DNA from: Syntrophomonadaceae bacterium
GTDB taxonomy: Bacteria > Bacillota_D > Dethiobacteria > DTU022
DNA length: 13,206 nt
Direction: 5' to 3'
Assembly (NCBI GenBank): GCA_003551865.1
Contig: PUNU01000083.1
Location: 1-13,206, forward strand
Shown here: positions 6,911-13,206 of the stretch, in pieces
How positions within the stretch are numbered: the stretch's first letter is position 1
How the letters are laid out: each line of letters begins with the position of its first letter
Notes under the pieces: generated by a model
What the model was told of the DNA's origin: nothing
The model's database searches: none
What the model saw: only the letters and a program-made list of their open reading frames with translations
Program-made: the position numbers and the translations under genes

Positions 6911-9226
6911 ATGTTTCCAGGAAAAATCTTGCGACCGGTAAAAATTGCCTTTGTTTCTACCTACCCGCCCCGCAAGTGCGGCATCGCCACCTTCTGCCAG
7001 GACCTGCTGGAAAGCAAGAAACAGCTCTATGGCAGCGGTGAAAACGAGGGAGAAAACAGCAACTTTGAAGTAATCGCCTTGAACAACAGTAGCCAGAACT
7101 ACAACTACGGCCGCGAAGTGACTTTCCATATCCGCGATCAACAGCTCAAAGATTACCAGCGCGCGGCCGATTTTATCAACCACTCCCCGGTCGATGCCGT
7201 TTCCATCCAGCACGAGTACGGCATCTTCGGCGGGGAAGACGGCAGCTACATCAACTACCTGCTGGCCGGTTTAAAAAAGCCGGCCATTACCACCCTGCAC
7301 ACCGTGCTTGAAGAGCCCACCCCGGGCCAGAGGCAGGCCTTAATGCGCGTCTGCGAGCAGTCGGTTTTGGTGGTGGTTATGGCCCGGGCGGCGGTGGAAA
7401 TCTTAACCCGGATCTACCGGGTGCCCGACGAAAAGATCCTGGTTATTCCCCACGGCTCACCCGACGTGCCTTTCCTTGATCCCTCCTACTACAAGGACCA
7501 GTTCCAGGCCGAAAGCCGCAAGGTCCTGCTCACTTTCGGCCTGCTCAGCCCGAGCAAAGGTCTTGAATACGCTGTCGAGGCGATGGAAAAAGTGGTCGAA
7601 GTTCATCCCGATGCCCTCTACATAATTCTCGGGGCCACACACCCCGAGGTCAAGCGCCGCTACGGGGAGGAGTACCGTCACTCCCTGGAAAAAATGGTCC
7701 GGGACAGGGGGCTGGAAAACAACGTTAACTTTTACAACCAGTATGTTTCCCTCGAACGGTTGATCCAGTTCCTGGTAGCTACCGATATTTACCTTACCCC
7801 TTACTTAAACCGGGAGCAAATCACCTCGGGCACCCTGGCTTATGCCCTGGCCTGCGGAAAAGCGATAGTTTCCACTCCCTATATCTATGCCGAAGAACTG
7901 CTGGCCGACGGCCGCGGCAGCCTGGTGCCATTCCGCGACAGCGAAGCCATGGCTGAAGCAGTAATCGATCTTTTAAGCGACGAGTCTCGGCGTAACCGGA
8001 TGCGCAAAGCGGCCTACCAGTTCGGCCGCCAGATGATCTGGAATGAAGTGGCCCGCAGTTATGCCGCCGCCTTCGAGCGGGCCCGTTTTAACTACAGTGA
8101 AATGTTTACCCAGCCCGTGCAGAGCGCCGACGTTACCGAGCGGGCCGTTTTGCCCGAGGTAAACCTGGGTCACCTGCGCAGTATGACCGATGATACCGGG
8201 CTTTTCCAGCACGCCGTTTATTCCGTTCCCAACCGCGACTACGGTTACTGCACCGACGACAACGCCCGGGCCCTGATAGCCGCGGTGATGAACTGGCGGC
8301 TGTTTAAAGACGAATCGATCACCCCTCTGCTCAATACATACTTAAGCTTTTTGCATTACGCTTTAAACGAAAAGCGCGGCACCATCCGCAACTTTATGCA
8401 CTACAACCGCGATTGGCTCGAAGAGGCCGGTTCCGAAGACAGCCACGGCCGCACCCTCTGGGCTCTCGGCTATACCATTGCCCACCCGCCCGGTGAGGCC
8501 ATGCTCGGCCTGGCCACGCGGCTTTTCAAGGCGCTGGTCAATGCTCCCCTCAAACATACATCGCCGCGGGCCTGGGCCTTTTCCGCCATCGGAGCCAATT
8601 ACTACCTGCGCCGTTTCGGCGGGGATACCAGGGTGCGCCGGATCATGGACGAGCTCGGCAAAAAGCTGCTCCACCTTCAGCAAAAAAACGCTTCCGAGGA
8701 CTGGCCCTGGTTTGAAGATATCGTCTGCTACGACAACGCCCGCTTTTGCCAGGCCTTGATTATAACGGGCGGTTACATGGATAACGTTGAAATGTACGAT
8801 GCCGGCATCAAAACCCTGCAGTGGTTGATCGACCTCCAGACCGCTTCCGAGGGCGGCCACCTGTCGCTAATCGGCAATGACGGTTGGTACAGGCGCGGTG
8901 AAGAAAAGCCCGTATTTGATCAGCAGCCGGTCGATGCCGCAGCCCTGGTCGATGCCTGCTACCAGGCTTTCGTCCTCAGCGGTGAGGAGTACTGGCTGCG
9001 CAAGATGGAATGGGCTTTCAACTGGTTTTTCGGCAGCAACGATGTTCACCAGCCGCTTTATGACTTCTCCACCGGGGCCTGCTGTGACGGGTTGGTCCCC
9101 GGAGGTGTCAACCAGAACCGGGGTGGAGAAGCCTGCGTCTCTTTACTGCTGGCCCTGCAGAGGGTGCACCTGGTTGCCCACCAGGGACTCTTTCAGGAAC
9201 AACTGGAGCTTAAAATAACCAGGTAA
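6911..9226 (+). CDS. GT4-type glycosyltransferase fused to an alpha/alpha-toroid-like domain
   Basis: A 771-residue two-domain protein. Residues 1 to ~395 are a GT-B transferase: KIAFVSTYPPRKCGIA (11-26), IQHEYGIFGG (99-108), PHGSPD (180-185), FGLLSPSKGL (209-218) and EQITSGTLAYALACGK (302-317). The second Glu of the EX7E motif is replaced by Ala310, a trait that seems shared within this GT4 subgroup. Residues ~415-771 contain repeated helical pairs with aromatic/acidic loops: YGYCTDDNARAL (444-455), NRDWLEE (499-505), WPWFEDIVCYDNAR (598-611), and FDQQPVDAAALVDACYQAF (669-687). This resembles six-hairpin glycosidase or epimerase-like toroids; function unknown. No membrane segment is present. 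ATG 6911 is chosen for AGAGGTG upstream; an in-frame TTG at 6881 would precede that site. It lies 48 bp after the preceding GT4 gene in the same operon. Confidence 0.85.
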   Translation: MFPGKILRPVKIAFVSTYPPRKCGIATFCQDLLESKKQLYGSGENEGENSNFEVIALNNSSQNYNYGREVTFHIRDQQLKDYQRAADFINHSPVDAVSIQHEYGIFGGEDGSYINYLLAGLKKPAITTLHTVLEEPTPGQRQALMRVCEQSVLVVVMARAAVEILTRIYRVPDEKILVIPHGSPDVPFLDPSYYKDQFQAESRKVLLTFGLLSPSKGLEYAVEAMEKVVEVHPDALYIILGATHPEVKRRYGEEYRHSLEKMVRDRGLENNVNFYNQYVSLERLIQFLVATDIYLTPYLNREQITSGTLAYALACGKAIVSTPYIYAEELLADGRGSLVPFRDSEAMAEAVIDLLSDESRRNRMRKAAYQFGRQMIWNEVARSYAAAFERARFNYSEMFTQPVQSADVTERAVLPEVNLGHLRSMTDDTGLFQHAVYSVPNRDYGYCTDDNARALIAAVMNWRLFKDESITPLLNTYLSFLHYALNEKRGTIRNFMHYNRDWLEEAGSEDSHGRTLWALGYTIAHPPGEAMLGLATRLFKALVNAPLKHTSPRAWAFSAIGANYYLRRFGGDTRVRRIMDELGKKLLHLQQKNASEDWPWFEDIVCYDNARFCQALIITGGYMDNVEMYDAGIKTLQWLIDLQTASEGGHLSLIGNDGWYRRGEEKPVFDQQPVDAAALVDACYQAFVLSGEEYWLRKMEWAFNWFFGSNDVHQPLYDFSTGACCDGLVPGGVNQNRGGEACVSLLLALQRVHLVAHQGLFQEQLELKITR

Positions 9227-9276
9227 ATGCCGGCCGCCTGGCTGACGGAAGCCCACAAGAGAAGGAAGTGATCCCG

Positions 9277-12200
9277 ATGTATGCGATTATCCTGGCCGGC
9301 GGCAGCGGTACCCGTCTCTGGCCGTTAAGCCGCGAGCTGTTCCCAAAACAGTTTATGCCCGTACCCGGGAGCCGCCTCCCAGGTGCCCACCACGGTGGCC
9401 GCCCCGCAGATTTCTCCCCCGGGAACCACTCTACAAATTTTACCCAGGATGACAACTGCTCAAGCCCACATCCCGGGGACAGTTACCCGAGTTCCCAAGC
9501 CGGGGGCAAGCCTGCAGATCCTCCAGGGGACAGCTCTTCAGGTTTTCCTCCCGGAAGTAGTCCTTCAAATTCTCCCTCCCCCTCGAGGGGGGAGGGTCGG
9601 GGTGGGGGTGAAAAAGGCGAAACCACCCTCTTCCAGGCCACCGTCGAGCGTATCCTTCCGGTTGTGCCCGCAGAAAAAATTCTGGTCGTGACCCATACCG
9701 ACCAGGCCGGCGAAATCAGGCGCCGCCTTGGCCTAACAGGCCTTGATTCCGTGCGCCTCCTCGAAGAACCGCAGGCCCGCAATACCGCCCCGGCCATCGG
9801 CCTGGCCGCCCGCTTTCTTCTGCACGAAGCAGGCCCCGAAACCGTGATGGCCGTGCTTCCTTCCGATCACCTCATCCCCGAAGAAGACCGCTTTGTCGAA
9901 CTGCTCAAATGCGGAGAAGCGGCGGCAAAAACCTACGGCCTGGTTACTTTCGGCATCGAGCCGACTTACCCCGAAACCGGCTACGGTTACATTTGCCGGG
10001 GAAAACAGCTCGACCAAAACACCTGCCGGGTGGAAAAATTCGTCGAAAAGCCCGACCTGGAGACGGCCAGGGTTTATCTTGAAGAAGGAAGCTATCTCTG
10101 GAACAGTGGCATGTTCGTCTTCCGGGTCGGTGTTCTGCTTGAGCAGTACCGCCGGCACCTGCCGGAGATGCATGCCGCCCTGGAAGAGATCGACTATGAG
10201 AATTTTTCCAACCTTGAAGAGATCTATCCCCGCCTGGAAAAAATATCGATTGATTACGGCATCCTCGAAAAGGCCGCCGAGGTGGCCGTTATACCCGCCA
10301 GGATCAAATGGAGCGATATCGGCAGCTGGGAAGCTTACTACCAGCTCTCGGCCAAAGACAAAAATCGCAATGCACTCAAGGGCAGGGTTATACCGGTCGA
10401 CAGTGAAAACAGCCTGATCATCTCCTCATCGCGCCTGATCGGCGCCGTGGGGTTAAATGAACTGGTCGTGGTGGAAACAGATGATGCCCTGCTGGTCTGT
10501 GACCGTAAACGGGCCCAGGACGTCAAAAAGGTAGTCGACCGGCTAAGTAAGGAAGGGGCGGCAGAGGCCAGGGAGCACCGCACCGTTTACCGGCCCTGGG
10601 GCAGCTACACTTCACTCGAACTGGGTGAGACTTACCAGGTCAAGCGTTTGAACATCAACCCCGGGTCACGGCTCAGCCTGCAGAGCCACTGTCGACGTTC
10701 CGAACACTGGGTGGTTGTTCGAGGCGAAGCGCTGGTCACCATTGACGATAGTAAGATCACCTATAAAAAAGGAGAATGCGCTTTCATTCCCACCGGTGCC
10801 CGCCACCGCATCGAAAATAGTGGCTCCGAACCGTTGGCCATTATCGAAGTGCAAAACGGCGACTACCTGGGTGAAGACGATATCGTGCGCTATGAAGACG
10901 ATTACGGTCGAGTGGAGAAGCAAAGCCAACCGGGAAGCAAACCGCCGCAGGATGCCCCCCAATCCCCGCCGAAAAACCGGGACGATAGCTCCGCTTCCCC
11001 GGCACGCCGGCGCTTCGAACAGTGGCTGGACCACCGGACCCTGGAGCCCGCCATGCGCGAAGAGCTTTTAAAAATGAAAGACGACCCCGAAAAGATTCAC
11101 AGCCACTTTGGCAGTGAGCTCACCTTTGGCACCGGCGGCATGCGCGGTATCGTCGGCCCCGGACTTAACCGGATCAACTGCTACATTATCCGCCGGGCCA
11201 CCCAGGGGCTGGCCGACTACATCAACAGTGCTTTCGATAAAAACGCTACCCAGAAAGTGGCGATCGCTTATGACACCCGCCGCTATTCGGGCGAATTTGC
11301 CGAAGCCGCCGCCCTGGTCCTCGCCGCCAACGGTATCAAGGCCCTGCTCTTTGGAGATATCCGGCCTACCCCGATTCTTTCATTCATTACCCGCGAGCTT
11401 GGCTGTGCCGCCGGCATTGTCATTACCGCCAGCCATAACCCGCCCGAGTATAACGGCTACAAAGTTTACGGCCCCGACGGCGGTCAGGCGGTCAGCCCCC
11501 TGGTCGACGATTTGATCCGGGCCATCGAGGCGGTTGATATGTTTCAGGATGTGCACACCGTCTCCCGTGACGAGGCGGCTTCTGCGGGCTTGTTGGAAAT
11601 CATCGATCCCGCTTTTGACCGGGGTTATCTCGAAAAAGTAAAAAGCCTTTCTCTAAGCAGGCCTGAAAAGCACCTGAAAGTGGTCTTTACTCCCCTGCAC
11701 GGCACCGGCGCAGTATTTATCCCGGAGCTGTTGCGCGGCATCGACTGCACAGAGCTGGTTACAGTTGAAGAGCAGATGGCCCCCGACCCGGAATTCAGCA
11801 CTGTCCGCACCCCCAACCCCGAAGAACCGGCCGCCCTTGAGCCGGCCCTGGAACGGGCCGAGCGGGAAGATGCCAACCTGGTCCTGGCCACCGACCCCGA
11901 CTGTGACCGCGTCGGCACCGCCGTTCGCGACAACTCGGGCCGCTTCGTTATTCTCACCGGCAACCAGGTCGGTGCCCTGCTGGTCGAGTACATCTGCAGC
12001 CGCCTGACCGAGACGGGCAGAATGCCCGAAGACCCGGCCATGATCAAAACCGTAGTCACCGGCAACCTGGGCCGCAAAATAGCCGAGTCATACGGCTTGC
12101 AGGTCGTCGAAACCCTGACCGGGTTTAAATTCATCGGTGATAAGATCAAGGAATTTGAAGCCCGCGGCACCCCGCATTTCGTTTTTGGCTATGAAGAAAG

Positions 12201-12693
12201 CGTCGGCTACCTGGCGGGCACCTTTGTCAGGGATAAAGATGCCGTAATTGCCACTTTCCTGATCGCCGAGATGGCCGCCTATTACAATGACCGGGGGGAA
12301 ACCCTGCTCGATGTCCTGGCCGTTCTGCAGGAACGCCACGGCTATTTCAGCGAAGACCTTTTTACCATTGAGCTGAAAGACGTTTCCGAAGCGGACCGCT
12401 ACGTTAATGCTTACAAGGACCTGCCCGCAGATATTAACGGTCTAAGGCTGGTGGAAAAAAGGGACTACGACCTGCAAAAAGGCATCAATCTGCACACCGG
12501 CGATGAATTTGCCCTTACTCTGCCCCGCTCACCGGTTATCCACTATACCTTGGATGACGGCTCCTGGTTTGCCGTGCGGCCCTCCGGCACGGAGCCTAAA
12601 ATTAAGATCTATATTTCAGCCACCGCCCCTACCGCCGGCGAAGCGGACGAAAAACTGGCCCGCATGCGCGAAGCCGTGCTAAACCGGGACTGA
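9277..12693 (+). CDS. Fused mannose-1-P guanylyltransferase / mannose-6-P isomerase cupin / phosphohexomutase
   Basis: A 1138-residue fusion covering the GDP-mannose pathway in one cytoplasmic chain. (1) Nucleotidyltransferase, 1 to ~425: GGSGTRLWPLSR (8-19), PKQF (23-26), EEPQARNTAP (163-172), PSDH (195-198), VEKFVEKP (252-259), WSDIGSWEAY (345-354). (2) Type II phosphomannose isomerase cupin, ~430-545: YRPWGSY (438-444), LQSHCRRSEHW (468-478), FIPTGARH (503-510), GDYLGEDDIVR (528-538). (3) Pro/Ser-rich linker, 546-579. (4) Alpha-phosphohexomutase (PMM/PGM, PgcA-like), 580-1138: FGTGGMRG (617-624), TASHNP with phosphoserine S719, metal loop DPDCDR (873-878), GYEES (971-975), RPSGTEPK (1101-1108). 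All key motifs are intact. Residues ~32-114 are an odd in-frame insertion. ATG 9277 is chosen because AAGGA lies 10 nt upstream; GTG 9268 is too close to that site. Activities are inferred from the families. Confidence 0.92.
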   Translation: MYAIILAGGSGTRLWPLSRELFPKQFMPVPGSRLPGAHHGGRPADFSPGNHSTNFTQDDNCSSPHPGDSYPSSQAGGKPADPPGDSSSGFPPGSSPSNSPSPSRGEGRGGGEKGETTLFQATVERILPVVPAEKILVVTHTDQAGEIRRRLGLTGLDSVRLLEEPQARNTAPAIGLAARFLLHEAGPETVMAVLPSDHLIPEEDRFVELLKCGEAAAKTYGLVTFGIEPTYPETGYGYICRGKQLDQNTCRVEKFVEKPDLETARVYLEEGSYLWNSGMFVFRVGVLLEQYRRHLPEMHAALEEIDYENFSNLEEIYPRLEKISIDYGILEKAAEVAVIPARIKWSDIGSWEAYYQLSAKDKNRNALKGRVIPVDSENSLIISSSRLIGAVGLNELVVVETDDALLVCDRKRAQDVKKVVDRLSKEGAAEAREHRTVYRPWGSYTSLELGETYQVKRLNINPGSRLSLQSHCRRSEHWVVVRGEALVTIDDSKITYKKGECAFIPTGARHRIENSGSEPLAIIEVQNGDYLGEDDIVRYEDDYGRVEKQSQPGSKPPQDAPQSPPKNRDDSSASPARRRFEQWLDHRTLEPAMREELLKMKDDPEKIHSHFGSELTFGTGGMRGIVGPGLNRINCYIIRRATQGLADYINSAFDKNATQKVAIAYDTRRYSGEFAEAAALVLAANGIKALLFGDIRPTPILSFITRELGCAAGIVITASHNPPEYNGYKVYGPDGGQAVSPLVDDLIRAIEAVDMFQDVHTVSRDEAASAGLLEIIDPAFDRGYLEKVKSLSLSRPEKHLKVVFTPLHGTGAVFIPELLRGIDCTELVTVEEQMAPDPEFSTVRTPNPEEPAALEPALERAEREDANLVLATDPDCDRVGTAVRDNSGRFVILTGNQVGALLVEYICSRLTETGRMPEDPAMIKTVVTGNLGRKIAESYGLQVVETLTGFKFIGDKIKEFEARGTPHFVFGYEESVGYLAGTFVRDKDAVIATFLIAEMAAYYNDRGETLLDVLAVLQERHGYFSEDLFTIELKDVSEADRYVNAYKDLPADINGLRLVEKRDYDLQKGINLHTGDEFALTLPRSPVIHYTLDDGSWFAVRPSGTEPKIKIYISATAPTAGEADEKLARMREAVLNRD
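9379..9591 (+). repeat. Degenerate 27-bp tandem repeat inside the guanylyltransferase reading frame
   Basis: Copies begin at 9380, 9407, 9434, 9461, 9488, 9515, 9539 and 9566, so all but one are 27 bp apart (one is 24). A rough consensus is CAGATTCTCCC then CCGGGGAC then AGCTCTT. Read in the gene's frame this is a 9-residue repeat: ADFSPGNHS, TNFTQDDNC, SSPHPGDSY, PSSQAGGKP, ADPPGDSS, SGFPPGSSP. Every step is a multiple of three, so the frame is kept. The copies are well diverged from each other, so the array is not recent. It lies between PKQF and the TLFQATVER helix of the enzyme, where relatives normally have a short turn. Confidence 0.75.
9571..9610. repeat. G/C-rich REP-like palindrome at the end of the tandem array
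   Basis: CCCTCCCCC (9574-9582), TCGA, and GGGGGGAGGG (9587-9596) form a near-perfect palindrome. It is followed by TCGGGGTGGGGGTG (9597-9610). This resembles the CCCTCCCC...GGGGAGGG-plus-GGGGTGGGGGT elements common as dispersed noncoding repeats in many bacterial genomes (from memory, not searched). Here it is translated as Ser/Pro then Arg/Gly-rich sequence (PSPSRGEGRGGGEKG) within the fusion protein. Confidence 0.55.
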
Positions 12694-12708
12694 AGCCGCC
12701 CACAGCTC

Positions 12709-12852
12709 TCAATATGGCTTAAGCACCTCGATATCATCCATCGGGTAATGCTTGCTGTTCAGCGTATAAAGAGCAGCCCCGGCCTGGTGAGCAATGATGC
12801 GGGTAAAAGTTGCCATGTAATGCCGGTCAAATTTGCGCCGCTTAAGGCCGGT
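12709..12852 (-). pseudogene. Remnant of a PIN-domain (VapC-like) toxin C-terminus
   Basis: On the minus strand, 47 codons run open from a stop (12853-12855) to TGA (12709-12711). The segment YTLNSKHYPMDDIEVLKPY is the classic C-terminus of a PIN-domain ribonuclease of the VapC type. Upstream of it, FTRIIAHQAGAA stands where an intact PIN domain has a DALIAATA-like segment, so the conserved acidic residue is lost. The N-terminal two thirds of the domain and a start with a ribosome binding site are missing. It ends 15 bp from the stop of the plus-strand fusion gene. It is called a decayed fragment; it lies opposite and just upstream of the AbrB-type antitoxin gene. Confidence 0.65.
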
Positions 12853-12856
12853 TTAA

Positions 12857-12900
12857 TTGGACAATTGTAGGAAAATCATCTATAATCATATTGTAGGAAA
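12857..12900 (+). promoter_or_regulatory. Promoter and candidate operator of the antitoxin gene
   Basis: TTGGAC (12857-12862), an 18-bp spacer and a perfect TATAAT (12881-12886) form a strong sigma-A-like promoter. Two exact 11-bp direct repeats ATTGTAGGAAA (12864-12874 and 12890-12900) flank the -10, 26 bp apart. A palindrome ACAATTGT (12861-12868) overlaps the first. Such sites are expected where an AbrB-type antitoxin represses its own operon; the operator role is inferred. Confidence 0.6.
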
Positions 12901-12922
12901 TTTGTACTTAGAGGTGGTCATT

Positions 12923-13206
12923 GTGGTTGAAGCAATCAGGCGCGTAGGCAAGAAAGCACAAATCACGCTGCCGAGGAAAATCATAAAAAAGCTTTCTATC
13001 ACTGAAGGGGACCGGTTGTTGGTCAGGTTGGAAGGGGAAGATATAGTTATTACCCCGATTATTCCCATGCGCCGATCCGCTGTATTGACAAAAGAGGACT
13101 TAGATGAAGCCATCGCCCAGGCTGACCGGGAGTTTAGTAATGGTAGTGCAAAAATCCATGAAGATGCTGCTGAAATGTTTAGAGAGGCAGGATGGGTAGA
13201 AGAAAA
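12923..13206 (+). CDS. AbrB/SpoVT-type antitoxin (VapB-like), 3' end outside the window
   Basis: Ninety-four codons are visible, open to the window end. The N-terminal ~48 residues form a swapped-hairpin AbrB domain: IRRVGKKAQITLPRKIIKKL (5-24), SITEGDRLLVRLEG (25-38), IVITPI (41-46). The remaining part is an acidic helix-rich tail (LTKEDLDEAIAQADREF, then EDAAEMFREAGW), the kind that wraps around a toxin partner. The GTG start at 12923 is chosen because GAGGTGG lies about 6 nt upstream and the AbrB domain begins right there. The strong promoter and direct repeats upstream fit autoregulation. The partner toxin, probably a PIN-domain protein, would lie beyond the window; the minus-strand PIN remnant just upstream supports a toxin-antitoxin context. 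A plain transition-state regulator is the alternative. Confidence 0.8.
   Translation, partial: MVEAIRRVGKKAQITLPRKIIKKLSITEGDRLLVRLEGEDIVITPIIPMRRSAVLTKEDLDEAIAQADREFSNGSAKIHEDAAEMFREAGWVEE

Noticed and set aside
9379..9595. CRISPR array
   Set aside because: Units are contiguous, degenerate 27-bp copies without unique spacers, and they lie inside a coding sequence.
9383..9691. A separate 102-codon gene across the tandem repeat in the +1 frame
   Set aside because: The frame is open only because the repeat period is a multiple of three; no start signal or domain is visible, and the fusion protein's frame runs through.
11625..12170. Minus-strand 181-codon open frame opposite the phosphohexomutase
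   Set aside because: It is antisense to the conserved catalytic region of the mutase, with no recognisable product.

Overview
The window looks like about 13 kb of chromosome from an anaerobic, moderately GC-rich bacterium, most likely a Firmicute of the Clostridia/Peptococcaceae kind. This is an inference from the strong AAGGAGG-type ribosome binding sites, a tungsten-type aldehyde ferredoxin oxidoreductase with a dedicated radical SAM maturase, and the soluble GH130/GT4 carbohydrate genes. There is no rRNA, tRNA or CRISPR. Everything here is read by eye.

Region 1 (about 1-3800) is a tungsto-enzyme module. An aldehyde ferredoxin oxidoreductase (AOR) family gene (194-1939) is followed by a small MoaD/ThiS-like beta-grasp protein (1965-2207) that ends in Gly-Gly-Gly-Gln. 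Convergent to them on the minus strand is a radical SAM/SPASM protein (2435-3667) of the type found beside tungsten oxidoreductases and thought to mature them. A shared hairpin at 2251-2281 separates the convergent units. The maturase gene has a good sigma-A-like promoter, and between promoter and start codon lies a terminator-like hairpin, so attenuation is possible.

Region 2 (about 3800-4742) is an AT-rich intergenic stretch followed by a stand-alone metallo-beta-lactamase fold hydrolase (4047-4742). A 29-bp sequence upstream of this gene (3964-3992) repeats, with three mismatches, a sequence upstream of the AOR gene (17-45), where it forms one arm of an inverted repeat.

Region 3 (4861-12693) is a tightly packed four-gene plus-strand operon for mannose-phosphate/GDP-mannose metabolism and glycan building or turnover. 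It encodes a GH130 mannoside phosphorylase-type enzyme, a GT4 glycosyltransferase, a GT4 transferase fused to an alpha/alpha-toroid-like domain, and a 1138-residue protein joining mannose-1-phosphate guanylyltransferase, a type II phosphomannose isomerase cupin and a phosphohexomutase. None has a signal peptide or membrane segment, so the whole scheme seems cytoplasmic. It could be a cycle that makes a mannoside from GDP-mannose and recovers mannose-1-phosphate from it. Inside the guanylyltransferase domain lies an in-frame insertion of about 83 codons, made of a degenerate 27-bp (9-residue) tandem repeat ending in a G/C-rich palindrome. This is the most unusual sequence structure in the window.

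Region 4 (12694-13206) holds toxin-antitoxin sequence: a minus-strand remnant of a PIN-domain (VapC-like) C-terminus, then a promoter with direct repeats and the start of an AbrB/VapB-type antitoxin gene that runs off the window end.
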